A stretch of DNA of 64,000 bases from Sciurus carolinensis (Eukaryota; Chordata; Mammalia; Rodentia; Sciuridae), in the NCBI RefSeq assembly GCF_902686445.1, contig NC_062223.1, forward strand, positions 59,607,998-59,671,997. The letters are read 5' to 3'. Made by a program: the position numbers and the translations under genes. The notes under the pieces are model-generated. The model made no database searches, had not been told where the DNA came from, and saw only the letters and a list, made by a program, of their open reading frames with translations. Shown here in pieces: positions 17,131-28,054 of the stretch (the stretch's first letter is position 1; every line of letters begins with the position of its first letter).

Positions 17131-17325
17131 ATCCCAGCGGGGAACCTGGCCTCGCCCAACTTGAAGAGGCAGGAGTTGCCCGGAACTTTCTGTCACTCCA
17201 AAGCGATGCAATGGCAAAGTGCCGGGGGTTTGAATGCACGCCCGACCCTCCTCACCCCGCCCTGTCCCCTCCGGCCGGACGTGTGGCAAGAAGAAAGCAG
17301 CGGCGCGCTCTGGGGCTTCCTCACC
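17131..17325 (-). other. MYOD1: MYOD1 5' UTR (approximate)
   Basis: The leader between the ATG at 17130 and a start site placed about 28 nt downstream of the TATA-like box. The length of about 195 nt suits the known MYOD1 leader. The exact cap site cannot be read from sequence. Confidence 0.6.
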
Positions 17326-17580
17326 CCTAACTTCGCGCCAGCAGCTCTGGGCTATTTATCTGTGGTATCCTAAATGCCCCCGGGCTGGAGCGGGCGGCTG
17401 GGGGCGGGGGAGCCTGAAGCCAATAGGAACGGAGGGGGGCGGAGCTTGGGGTCCCCAGGGTGGCCACTGTGGCCTGAGAGTGCCCCCAGTCCCTCCCTCT
17501 GTACTAGTGATCTCGCGCTCCGGCCCCTCCCTAGATAGGGAGTGAGGCAGAGACTGGCAGTCCAACGCCAGTTGCGCTTC
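17326..17580 (-). promoter_or_regulatory. MYOD1: MYOD1 proximal promoter
   Basis: On the minus strand a TATA-like ATAAATA lies at 17353-17359. Upstream of it are GC boxes (17401-17410 and 17436-17443), a CCAAT motif on the plus strand at 17420-17424 (inverted relative to MYOD1), and an E-box CAGTTG at 17569-17574. This corresponds to the proximal regulatory region described for MYOD1. Motif positions are seen; their use is inferred from the family literature. Confidence 0.8.
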
Positions 17581-18960
17581 TTCGTCCTGCACACCCTTTC
17601 CAAGCCTCTCCAGCGCATGACACTTGTGTCCACTGGGAATACTGTCCCGGCGCTCTCACCTCGGAGCTTACTTTGAACTCCAGTCTGTCGCCTGTTTTGT
17701 GGGGAAACTAGGAACAGGACAGAGGTAGAAATCAGATCAGAAAAGATTTGGAGGGAGACGCAAGGCAATAGAAAAGACAACACCTAGATCTGAGATTCAT
17801 AGTGAAGGACACACCCAAAAATCTGAGAAACAAAGCAGAAATCTAGAGTCAGGCGCGGAGAAGCGTGCGAGAGACAGCGAGACTCGGAGATCTAAGTGGT
17901 CGAGTCTGAGACAAACGACGTGGAGGTCCTAACACTCGACCAGTCTCTGCCCTGGAAGTAGCTCTGCAGGCCACGAACTCAGCCATATTTCCTGGACGCT
18001 TAGAAACTGCCGCATCTGTACAGGAGTTGGGAATCGCTGCTAAAACTCGTATCCTGCCCAGGTCCAGAGGTCTACAAGGAGGGAGGCAGATTCCCGTCCA
18101 CCTTAACCTGCATGTTTCCCCTGTCGGGAGTCGGGAGCTATGATCTGGAGGTCTAGGCTGAGATGCCTCTTCAGCAGGGAAGAAAACTCCCTCTGCCCAG
18201 GGGGCTTGTTTTCTCTTGTGCTGTGCAAAGCCACAGGAAGTGCCTTTTGTAAAGGTCGTCAAACCCCGGACCTGACCTGAGGACTGCCCCATCCACCACC
18301 AGAGGAGTCTTTTGTGATTTTGCAGAAGTCACATCTCCTTCCAGACCCTCAGTTTCCACTTTATAAACCTGGGAATAATAACTGTCTCTTGGTGTCATTA
18401 TGGTGGTGATGAGAATCTGGATAGAGGGAGCATGTGGAAGCCCTCAGTGGCAATGCAGGGGTATGCTAGCAAGAGCCCCACTTCTGTTCACAGCACCTGC
18501 AGGACTGAATGTCCAGCAACTTCCTAGCCTTTGTCTGGGGCACTAAGTCCTGGCAGGGACCCAGGATCAATTGCTCTGGAGGCTTCAACTGTGTCTCTTC
18601 CCTGCAGCTCACTGAAGAAGCTGGGAACAGAATGGGGAGGCCACAACTCCCTAGGAGCTCTGGCTCCCCTGTAAGCCCCAGCATATCCCACCCCAACAGG
18701 GCTGTGCAGCCTCTTTCTGAATCCGCAGTTTGCACTCTCTGGCGCCCAACATAAGGCGGCATGCCCTAGGCCTTACCTGGGAAAGATGTCTGTCTAATGG
18801 ATTTGTAGCAACCCCTGCCTAGCCTTCCCTCCAGTACACCAGAAATTTAAGCAAGAGTGATCTTTGTGCCTTTCCCACTGATTTCTAGAAGCCATTCTAG
18901 CTGGTCTTTCTGGGCCTTGGGAAACTCTCTTTTTCCATCAAATCCAGAAGGCTCTTTGGT
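17581..18960. other. MYOD1 upstream flank
   Basis: No gene. A MIR-like fragment lies at about 18310-18420 ('cagtttccactttataaacctg'). The rest appears single-copy and may hold further promoter-proximal elements, but I can name none. Confidence 0.5.
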
Positions 18961-19009
18961 GCCCTATCTTCTCTGCCACTGGGAGTAGTGCCGAAGGTTC
19001 CTCTTCATT

Positions 19010-19190
19010 CATCACCTTTGTTTATTGAATCAACTTGTGTGTAGTATCCACAATATGCCAGGTTACTGGTCCAGGTATTGGAGACTAACAAGGAAAAAAG
19101 ACCAAGGACCTGCTCATGTGGTGCTTAAATTGTAGGGCAGGATGACAGTGAACAAATAAGCAAGGAAGTATATAGTGCTGTTATAACTCC
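19010..19190 (+). mobile_element. L2 LINE fragment
   Basis: Carries the L2 3' phrases 'aatatgccaggttactg', 'gacctgctcatgtggtgctt' and 'gatgacagtgaacaaataag'. Diverged. Confidence 0.6.
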
Positions 19191-19193
19191 CAC

Positions 19194-19221
19194 AGAAAGA
19201 AAGAAAGGAAGGAAGGAAGAG

Positions 19222-19280
<59 letters not shown>

Positions 19281-19300
19281 AAAGGAAGGAAGGAAGGGAA
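19194..19300. repeat. (GAAA)n/(GGAA)n microsatellite
   Basis: A pure purine strand of about 107 nt made of AAAG and GGAA units. Homopurine mirror-repeat character allows triplex formation in principle. It abuts the MaLR LTR at 19302. Confidence 0.95.
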
Positions 19301-19301
19301 C

Positions 19302-19476
19302 TGTTTTTTACTGTAACCAAAAGAAATGACAAGAACAATTAGGGAAAAGTTTATTTAGGGCTCGCTCTTCAGGTCTCAGCCCAAGATGGCCAACTTCCTT
19401 GCTCTGGGTCCGAGGTGAGGCAGACCATCACAACGGGAGGTGGAAAGTATCTCAGGACATGGCAATAAGAAAGGAA

Positions 19477-19552
<76 letters not shown>

Positions 19553-19772
19553 TCTCAACAGGGACAAAATATATACCCCAAAGGCATGCCTTCAGTGACC
19601 CACCTCCAGCCAAATTCTACCTGCCTATAGTTAACACCTAGTTAATCCATTCAAGTGGATTAATGCACAGATTAGGTTAAGGCTCTCATAACTCAATCAT
19701 TTCCCCTTTAAACTTTCTTACATTGTCTTACACATGAGCTTTTGGGGGACCCCTCATATCTAAACCATAATA
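19302..19772 (-). mobile_element. Solo LTR, MaLR-like family, copy 3 (carries an AG microsatellite)
   Basis: Inverted LTR with family markers 'gtttatttagggctcgctc', 'ttaatccattcaagtggat' and 'gagcttttgggggacccctc'. A 65-nt (AG)n run sits inside it. No coding potential. Confidence 0.65.
19485..19549. repeat. (AG)n microsatellite
   Basis: An uninterrupted AG run of 65 nt inside the LTR. Likely unstable in length. Confidence 0.97.
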
Positions 19773-19856
19773 GGAGCAAAACAATGAAGATTAAATATGT
19801 GGAGATTAAATATTAGGGCTTCCCCAACCCCTTTCTAAATTGGTTCAATCCTTAGC

Positions 19857-19858
19857 AA

Positions 19859-19899
<41 letters not shown>

Positions 19900-19902
19900 A
19901 AA
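19857..19902. repeat. (GAAA)n microsatellite
   Basis: A near-perfect AAAG run of about 46 nt, the third homopurine tract within 0.7 kb. Confidence 0.95.
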
Positions 19903-20099
19903 CTGAATAAAGGGATGAAAAAGCAGATATCTGGGACCAGATAGAAAAACAAGCATGTACAAATGTCCTGAGGTAGTACTATGTTTGGCAGTTTGAAAGC
20001 ACAGTAAGGAGGCTGGTATGTCTATGGGACATAAACTGGCCACAGCCTATCTCTCCAACCTCACTGAAACCATGATTCCCTTGGATGGCCCCATTCCAG

Positions 20100-20480
20100 T
20101 TAGCCTGACCTCCTTTCCTTTCTTTCAACACTCTGGATAGGATCCTGCCTCAGAGTCTTGCACTTGCTGCTCTAAGCTTAGCTTGGGCTCTTCCAAGGCT
20201 GACTGCTTTTCATGTATCAGATCTCAGCTCACATGTTGCCTCCTTGGGATGTCTCTGACTATTCCCTTTCAGGTAGCCACCACCCTTACTCTGGGTCCTA
20301 GCACCCTTCTCTTTTCTTCCTGGTACTGTCACTTTTTAACCTTTTTTCCTATCAGTTTGTTCATTGGTCAACATGAAGTCAGTTATGAAGGCAAGGATGT
20401 TTTGTTCACCATGGCCTTTCCAGAAACCATCGTATCATTGGTCACATAGTAGGCACCTGTTAAATGTCAAATGAATGAAT
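20100..20480 (+). mobile_element. L2 LINE fragment
   Basis: Shows 'cagatctcagctcacatgtt', 'gcctccttgggatgtctctg' and the 3' end 'cacatagtaggcacctgtt' followed by ATGAATGAAT. Diverged. Confidence 0.75.
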
Positions 20481-20799
20481 AGATGGTCTCATGCTTTTCG
20501 AATCTCAAAGCATATATTTGAACTTCATGAAATGTGTGTTTCTTCATGAAATGGTTGTATTTCTTTAAAAATGGGCAGCCACATACATGATTAGAGAGAT
20601 GTCTTTCCCAGGTAAGGCCTGGGGCATGTCCTCTTATGTTGGGCAACTAATTGTAGGTGGAAAAAATTGTAACAATATTACTACAGAGAGATTTGGTGTT
20701 TATTGTAAACTTGGGCGTTTTCATTTGACTCAGACTTACAAAGAGGAACATAAATAATTGTTATATTAATGATTTAGATTGAAGCAAATATTTCCTCTT

Positions 20800-20935
20800 A
20801 TTTGTTCAAGCCTCAGCAGAATGCTTGGCATATAGTATGCACTCAATAAATACTTCTTGGATGGATGGATGGATGGATGGATGGGTGGAAGGAAGGATGA
20901 ATGAATGAATGAATGAGTGAATGAATAAATGAATC
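20800..20935. repeat. MIR/L2 3' end with (GGAT)n and (ATGA)n tail expansion
   Basis: The terminal phrase 'gcttggcatatagtatgcac' and 'tcaataaatac' passes into (GGAT)n at 20859-20884 and (ATGA)n at about 20896-20934. The microsatellite probably grew from the element's own short-repeat tail. Confidence 0.8.
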
Positions 20936-20939
20936 CACT

Positions 20940-21710
20940 TAATTGAAGAGTACCTGGAATGTCACATAATCTCTTCAAACTACTTATCTATGCAAATCTA
21001 GGTTTTTCTCAAACCTGAGTAAACAAAGAAAATACAAAAACAAATTGTGTACTGAGACTTAAAGAATTACAACTTTGCTCTTCATGTTTTCTGTTCAGGA
21101 AAACTTCCTCTGGGTTATCATCAAGGTGTCTTTATGATAAATGCTGTATGTTTGAACTTATCCAACATATTAAATATTTTATACTTATAGGTCAGAAATC
21201 TAAACTGATTTTATAGTTTTAAGCCCAGTTTCTGGTTTCATCTTTTGTAATTAATAAGCACTGTTTTAAAGTGAGCACACATTCTAGTGGTAAAACGCCA
21301 CTCTTATGTTGAGCTTTGTTGCATGAAAAATGTCTGGAACTCACTGAACTTGGTGACCTTTATAGACCTCTCCAGGCCTGGGATCCACTCCTGCCTGGGG
21401 TCATCCTTCTGGTTGTGCCATATCTTTGGAGAGAGGTTTGTCAACACTGTCATCCCATCCCTGTTGCCCAAAGAGCAAGAAGAAGTGTGTGTGCTCTGGA
21501 CTTGGCATCCTTTTAGTTCTTGTGGTGGGTTGGAGGCAGGGAGGGAAAAAGGACATCAAGTTTGGAAACTGAAAGAGTTCAAACCTTATGCTATGGCGTT
21601 TACACAAGGGTGCCCCTGTTTGTGGGCACGGGAATTGCTCTAGGAGAGACCTCTGGCAATGGGCTGAGGGACTATGGAGTGGAGGTTTTATGTCTCCCTC
21701 CAACGCAACC
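20940..21710. other. Single-copy spacer
   Basis: No gene or named repeat recognised. AT-rich to about 21280, then more balanced. ORFs at 21287-21643 and 21401-21775 show no domain or coding signature. Confidence 0.45.
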
Positions 21711-21839
21711 CACTGGGCCCTGTGATCCAAGGCAAGTGCACAACTCACCCTGGGCCTCAGTTTCCCTGTCTTCACCAGGAGAGGCTCCTTTGAGGGGGGC
21801 AGGGAGGAAGGGCTGCCTCAGCTGCCCCTTTTCCCTCTG

Positions 21840-22180
21840 CCCTTTCCAGTCCTCCCTACTCAGCTCCCTTGGCCAGCCTAACCGGGGGCTATAAATGGAG
21901 AGCTGGCCTCTAGGCAGGAATGCGGGCCTGGCTGGGCCCCCACGGTGTTGTGCCCTCTGGGAGCGGCAGGCCTGGGGCTCCCAGCAGCCTTTATATATAT
22001 ATAGCTTCTGGAAAGTCGATCCAGCCTGCACCTGCCCTGTCTTCTAGCAGCCCTGCCCTGCCCTGCCCAGGCAGACCTGTGGCCTCTGCTTGGGCAGCCT
22101 GGGTTGCATATGTGGCTCGGGGTTGGGGGGATGCCAATGGGCCAGGGGGTGAAAATCTGAGTGGGGCAGGTGGGGCAGAG
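21840..22180 (-). promoter_or_regulatory. MYOD1: MYOD1 distal regulatory region (DRR), candidate
   Basis: Lies about 4.5-4.9 kb upstream of the MYOD1 start, where the DRR maps in mouse and human. It contains CTATAAATGG at 21889-21898, which fits both a MEF2 site and a degenerate CArG box, a TA-rich core at 21990-22003 followed by AG, and E-boxes CACCTG (22029-22034) and CAGGTG (22167-22172). The published DRR depends on SRF/MEF2-type sites and maintains MYOD1 expression in committed myoblasts. The lncRNA MUNC is transcribed from this interval in mouse; I cannot delimit such a transcript here. Confidence 0.7.
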
Positions 22181-22609
22181 CCAGCCCTAGGTCCCTCTCT
22201 GTTCCAGTCTTTCCTCCCAGTTCCTGGACCCACACTGAATGCCCCTCTCTGTCCCATGCCAACTTCGCTCCCTGGGAAAGCGTGAAGCTGCCTACCACAT
22301 AGATATAGATCCTGCCCAGGGGCTAGTCTGGGTTGGTCAGGAGAAACTGTGATGCTGCCAGGACATAGCCAAGCCTTCAGATTCAGGGTCAAGGTCCCAG
22401 AGAATCTCTGTACTTACCACTTTGTGGGTACTCCCCAGCCTCCCACATTTGAACAGGACTTAAGTGTCTGATAGATGAGCTGGGAGCTGGAGAATAGGGG
22501 TCCCTGTGGAGGGGGAAGGGAGCAGAAAGGCAGCAAAATTTCCAACCCCAAATGCAGAGTGTGGGGTGGGGCATGAGTGCCCACTGCCAGTTGCCCGGTC
22601 TATGATTCA

Positions 22610-22935
22610 TTCACTCATTCGACAAATATTTATTTGGGTGCTGGGAATACAGCAGGAAACAAACCAACAACATTCCCTGGCCAGAGGGACAATTAAAAAT
22701 AAACGTAATAATAACTAAATTATATAGTGTGCTAGAAGGGTGATCATGTTGTGAAAAAGTATTAAAAGCAGAATAAGATGAATGGAATTGGGGTGCCAGG
22801 GTGGGGCTGGTTGCAATATTAAATACAGTGGTGAGGTTGACAAGGTGACATCTGAGCAAAGAGTTAAAAGAGATTTGGGAGTAGGCATGTGGCCACCTGG
22901 GGGAAGAATGTTCCCTGCAGAGAGAACAAATAATT
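22610..22935 (+). mobile_element. L2 LINE 3' fragment
   Basis: Read in order: 'attcgacaaatatttatttg', 'gggaatacagcaggaaacaa', 'aggtgacatctgagcaaag' and 'cacctgggggaagaatgttc'. This is the classic L2 3' region. Diverged. Confidence 0.8.
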
Positions 22936-23780
22936 ATTGAGTACCTTCTATGGGGCAGTCGCCTCTGCTAGGAGCAGGGGATTCTACAGGCGACAAGATA
23001 GGCATGGCTTCTGCCCACCCAGGAAACTGTGGCCCGGAGACCTGGCACTGCTTGGGCTGGGCAAGTAGCACAGCCAGTTTAAGGATGGGTTTTGATGGGT
23101 GGTGTGTTACACCACACCTGTGTCCCACCTGCTCGTGATGCCTGGCTGCTGGAAAGACCTGGAAAATTCATCTCCTTCAAGATTATTCTTTATGTAACTA
23201 AAGTCTTCTTCTGTCTCAGAGGTGAGCGCAGGATTCTTAGAGGTCTAGATTCCAGGAATCCCAGATACAAACCCAATGTAGTTCACTAAACATGATCTAC
23301 TAAACAATATTCAGGACACACATAATGTCATAAAAAATGGAATTATAGTTTAATGGCTAGAAGTTAAAGGAGGCAGGACTCATGAAGGTGTTAATCATTC
23401 TTCTAGGAAAGGACATTAGGCTTTTGGGGTCAGGAGAGCTATGTGAAAGGAGGGTTCACTACCTCTATTGAATAAAACACTTAAAATGTGAATTTAATTT
23501 GCAGCAAGGGAGATTTAAATCAGACAAAAGAAATGATATCACTGAGGTATGGTATTGCCCAAAGAGCACCTTGTCCTTGAGCTGAGTTGGTGTGGATGCA
23601 GGTGGAAGAATGGATGGGAAGCCCTCTCAAAGTTGCCTTCTATGCATGAAAGGCTTGGTTTCTCTGTCTCTGCCTCTGATGCTCCATGGGAGGCTGTGCC
23701 CAGGGCTCGGCTCCTGGGCCAAGACAGAGCTAACAGGCACATTTTCTTGGAAGGACCCTCACTCGTGTGTCTCCAGGCCC
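22936..23780. other. Single-copy spacer
   Basis: No gene or repeat confidently named. AT-rich at 23240-23530, otherwise unremarkable. Confidence 0.4.
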
Positions 23781-23784
23781 CTGT

Positions 23785-24315
23785 GTGGTGTGTCATAGGG
23801 ACATGCACCTCATACACGGCAAAGTCCTCACACACTGTGCTCCCCTTATACAATGCACCCCCACTCTGTGCACGCCTCTCACTTAATGTACACCTTATGC
23901 TCCTGTGTACCTCACATATGAGGTATACCTCACAGTCCGTGCACACCTATTGCATAATGTACCCCTCATGGTCCAGATACACTTCACACACTGCGTATGC
24001 CTCACACACCCGATAGGCCTCTGATGGCAGGCACCTGCCCCACCTGGTGCACACCTCACAGGTGCATCACATGCCTCTGACACACCACCTATGTTTCAAC
24101 GTATGTATTGCGTACAGAGCAAACCTTCCATACTGTGTCCTCACACACCCACAGACTGTGTGCCTTTCTTCTCTGTGAATACCTACCACCTGTGTTGACC
24201 ACCCAGGCCATGTAACCTCACCCACAGGACACTCCTCACATGCATGTACACACCACACCTGTGTCCACCTGCTCATCGTCTATGTCAGGGACTGCCACAC
24301 ACTCCTGGGTCCCAG
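23785..24315. repeat. Degenerate CA-rich minisatellite
   Basis: About 530 nt made of drifting units of roughly 16-22 nt built on a TACACCTCACACACTGT-like theme (cacctcatacac, cctcacacactgtg, gtacctcacatatg, cacacctattgcat and so on). Unit length and sequence vary too much for a simple repeat. ORFs across it are artefacts. Confidence 0.65.
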
Positions 24316-24599
24316 TGTAAACACTGCCTCCACTATGTACCTGGAAGTCCCCAGATGTCCCCCACCCCATCCAGAAAGAAGACACAAAAAGGGCATATTG
24401 CCTGCAGCATGTCTCCGTGCAGTTTCCAGTTTGAGGTTTGTAAGCCAACTCTTCCTTTCTCAAGAAGGAAGGACCCCCATCTGGGGGTGAAGGGAAAAGC
24501 TGGTGACAGGAGGCCTGGTGACAGGGACTGTGCGTGTGGCAGGATCCAGGGGCAGCTGTGGAGGCCTGGGGAAGGACCTTGGCTCCCCACCCCCTTACA

Positions 24600-24800
24600 C
24601 TGCCTCCTTTTTGCCTAATCGGCCCACCTGCCAGCCTGGGGGGCTCTAAGGGGCTGGATTAAGGCACACACAGCCGGTAGGCTCCAGGGACAGACACCAG
24701 CTGCTGCCCCCAGCAGCTGCCCCAGCCACATGCCTCCGAGGAGAGGCCAGGCTATTCTTTCCCTAAAATCTGCCCACCCCTGGCCAGGGCACCTAAGACA
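24600..24800 (-). promoter_or_regulatory. E-box cluster upstream of MYOD1, possible enhancer
   Basis: Four E-boxes within 108 nt: CACCTG (24625-24630), CAGCTG (24698-24703), CAGCTG (24714-24719) and CACATG (24727-24732). A CTATTCTTT/CCCTAAAAT stretch follows at about 24750-24768. It sits about 7.4 kb upstream of MYOD1. Activity is inferred from motif density only. Confidence 0.35.
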
Positions 24801-26060
24801 GAGGTTTTCTGACAGAGGGATGAAGGGGAGAGGGCCCTGCGACTGATCCTCAGGTTGCCCCAGGTGCCTGTCATCTGCCTCTACCCTACAACTTATCCTG
24901 CCGCCTCCATGAAGCTTTGCTGGATTGCTGCTTCCCTCAGTTTGGGAAATTGACTTATGGCCCACGTGCCCCAACTGGTCTAACCTCCCTCCATCCTTCA
25001 AGTGTGCCCTAAATGCCCACTGTTTCCAGGCCCCGAGCTCAGAGCTGCTGGCAGGATCAAGGGTAATTTAGACAGGGCCCCTGGCCTCAGAGAGCTCCAC
25101 CTAGTGGCAAGAGAGAATCCCATGAGCACATCATCAGAGCACCTTACAGACACACCCAGAGAGGGCGAGAACTCTCCGGTGCATACCCAAGCAGGCTTCC
25201 CTGAGCAGGAAATGCTGTTCTTCCTCTTGGCTATGGAAGGATGAGTAGGAGTGCCAAAGAGGGGACTGTTTAGGGGGAAAATCTTTCAGTCTCACAGAAG
25301 GGCAGGAATGAAAGCCAGGAGACATGGCGTTGTCTTGGGATGTTCCCCGCATGGGCACACGGTATCTAGGGTCCTTTTATTCATTTGAGTCCTGCTGCCT
25401 CAGACCTCCAAAGGGATGCATGACCTCTGTCTGGAATGAAACCCACTAGTTTCCCAGGTTATGTCAGAGGGCAAGAAGAACACCTGGGGAGACGGCAAGC
25501 TTAGGAGAGGAGAAAGCCTGAAACAGCCCAGAGGTCAGGCTTTTCACCTCGCTGTGCTGCACCCTGCTGTGTGACCCTCTCTGAGCCCCTCCCACACCCT
25601 TCCTGGACCCACTGTCTCCACCTGCAGGATGAGGCAATGCACCCCAGCTGTGCTCACACTCAGGCTGGGGTCTTGCTGGCCTGCTTCTCCATGGCCTCTC
25701 AGCCTCTTTCTTGGGTCTCCCTTCTCTGAGCAGGAGGTCAGAAACCTGTCCTCTTTCTCATCCACATGGCCCAGCACAGGGCTGGATCCATGCAGACATG
25801 GTCAGTGCCAGACTGTGTAAAGCAGAAGTCCAAATGAAACTGGGGCTCAGCATGAGATCAGAAGTGTGTTCCCCAGTTAACTTGGGGTCCCCATCCCAGG
25901 GAGCACTTGGAGACCATGAATGAAGTCTTTTCCTTCTCCTGCAGATGCAGCATGACTTTCCTCATGCTTGGCCTAGTGAACTTGAACTTGATGCTGATCT
26001 TGTCTGATGTGGAGACTGGTTCATCTGGGGCTGGGGCTGTGCTCTCCAGGTGTCTCCACT
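24801..26060. other. Intergenic, mostly single-copy
   Basis: About 25550-25640 looks like a MIR piece ('tgtgaccctctctgagcccc', 'caggatgaggca'). Nothing else is identified. Confidence 0.45.
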
Positions 26061-26064
26061 GGAC

Positions 26065-26265
26065 TTGGGGGTCTGATAACCTGAATTTGAATGCAGATCA
26101 TGCTTTCTTTCACATTGGGTAACTTTCTTCTCTCTGGGTCTCGTTTTCCCCAGATGTAAAATATGACCTGTACTATCACCTAGCTCATAGGAATACAAGG
26201 GTTCAACAGCCACGGTATGCAGTGTGGGTATGCTGAGCGTGTCTCACTGTGCACAGTAGGAACTT
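26065..26265 (+). mobile_element. MIR SINE
   Basis: Contains 'tgaatttgaatgcagatc', 'gggtaactttcttctctctgg' and 'agatgtaaaatatgacctg', matching MIR order. An inverted MIR scrap follows at about 26720-26790 ('cttgagacccagagaggtga'). Confidence 0.7.
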
Positions 26266-27254
26266 GGGAACCATTCTGGCCCTGCTTGCTTTCTCATGGA
26301 TGGAAGCTATGGACAAGCAGTGTTGGGGCAGGGGGAGGCAATGACGTGACCCGGAGCCTGGCCTGGTTATTCTGGGCTCTGGACCTCTTAGAACTGGGGG
26401 CCATGGTCGGGTGGGAGCTGGCTGGTAGCGTGGGTGACGATGCAGACTGTGAAGTGTTGTCTGCAGCAGCAGGCGTCACCGCCTCCAATTGTTCATGGGC
26501 AGCCTGCCAGCCACCCCCAAGCAAAGCCTGGCCCAGGGGGAGTAGAGGGGGCTGATGACAGATGCAGAGGGGCTGGTGCAGGCAGGCCGGCATGGGGGCG
26601 GAGAGGACGGAGGAGGCAACTCTCTGTGAAGGAATCCCCACCGAAAGTTGAGGCTCAGCAGAGTCCACTTCTCAGTTGCCAGTGTCCCCACCCTGCCCCA
26701 CACCAGTGACCACATTCATCCTTGTTGCACAGGTAGAAACTTGAGACCCAGAGAGGTGAAGCCATTTGCCCAGGGTTACACACGTGTAGATATGGAGTCT
26801 CTGGAATGGAAACACTCATCTCTGGTCTCCGTGTCTCTGGCAAACTCTAAGAGCCCAGAGCTTGGATGCAAAGGAATGGGTTCTGAATGGATAAGGATGA
26901 ATTACCTCACCTGGTGTCACTGAAGCAAGGACACTCCCACCAGCAATGCGTAGCAGACATAGGGTCCCCAGGGGTTGGCACTGATTTGGTTTCTCTGTGG
27001 TCAACAGGTGACCATTACTGCTCTGACATCAGACCTCTGACTCATGCTACTCAGGGATCTTGGGTCTCACTGCCTCTCATCTTGAGGTGGGAGCTCAGGG
27101 TGGGCTTGTTCCAGGAACTAGGGAGAGGTGAAGAGGTGGAGAACAGAGAGAACATGGGACAAAGAGACATCTGGTCTTGTGGTCTTGCTGGGCCCATTGA
27201 AGCTACTCCTCATTCTTTCATGGCCTCCTCTGCTTCTTCCCTTCCCAGCCAAGC

Positions 27255-27835
27255 CTTCTTTTTCACTCTTTATTATGAATAACTTCAAATATAGACATAA
27301 TAAACAATGAGCCTCGTTATTAGCTCTGACAGCCATTAGTCCATGGTCCAAGTCTGACCCACATACTTCTTCCTCTTATATTATTTTGAATGAAATTTCA
27401 GATATCATATGACTTGATTTGTATCTATTCAATTATGTATTTCTAAAATGTAAGGAATTCTCTTAAAATATAAGCACAATATTATTAGTGTGCTAAAAAT
27501 TTAACAGTCACTCCTTTATAATCAAATTATCCAGTGAAAAATAAAATTTCCAATTGTCCCATAAATTTTGCTTCTCTGAATTAACATCCATATAGTCTAC
27601 ACGTTGTAGTTGGTTGTTCATCTCTTAAGCGTCTTTAAATCTAAAAATTTCCTCTTCGTGTGTATATTTTTCCTTTGTAATTTGTTTATAAAAGAAAAAA
27701 CAAAAAATGAAAAAACTGGAAAGAAAAAAACAAACAAACAAACAAAAAAAACTGGGTTGTTTGTCCTGCAGTTTCTTCCAGTCTGGAGCTTTCAGAAAGC
27801 ATCCCTAAGTGTGGTTAACATGTTCACTTATCCCC
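27255..27835 (-). mobile_element. L1M LINE 3' fragment
   Basis: Read inverted, it follows the L1M 3'-region pattern ('tttattatgaataacttcaaa', 'tttcagatatcatatgactt', 'tgttcatctcttaagcgtct', 'gtttgtcctgcagtttcttc'). An A-rich (CAAA)n insertion lies at about 27700-27752. Subfamily not assigned. Confidence 0.6.
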
Positions 27836-28054
27836 CATATCTATATCTCCCATAAATTGGTAGTTGGAGAGAGGTTTGGTCAGATTTAGAATGCATCTGT
27901 GTGCAAGGCTGCTCTGCAGGCAACGTTGTGCTTGGGGACACATCATGTCCGTGTATCTTCAACCAAGTTTCTTACAGGGGGTCTTTGTGCCTCTTCCTCA
28001 CTTTCTGCTTTCTCATTTGCTTCCCAAAGACAGGTTTCTGCTGACACCTCTTCA

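Larger units (their letters stand above)
15440..17400. promoter_or_regulatory. MYOD1: CpG island over MYOD1
   Basis: CpG-dense sequence covers the promoter, exon 1 and exon 2 and extends into exon 3. Such gene-body islands are typical of Polycomb-controlled lineage regulators. The extent was judged by eye. Confidence 0.7.

Noticed and set aside
23549..24016. A 155-codon ORF near the minisatellite
   Set aside because: Half of it is the CA-rich minisatellite, with no domain or start context to support it.
23785..24315. CRISPR-like regular repeats
   Set aside because: The units are degenerate and contiguous with no constant repeat or unique spacers, and the genome is mammalian.
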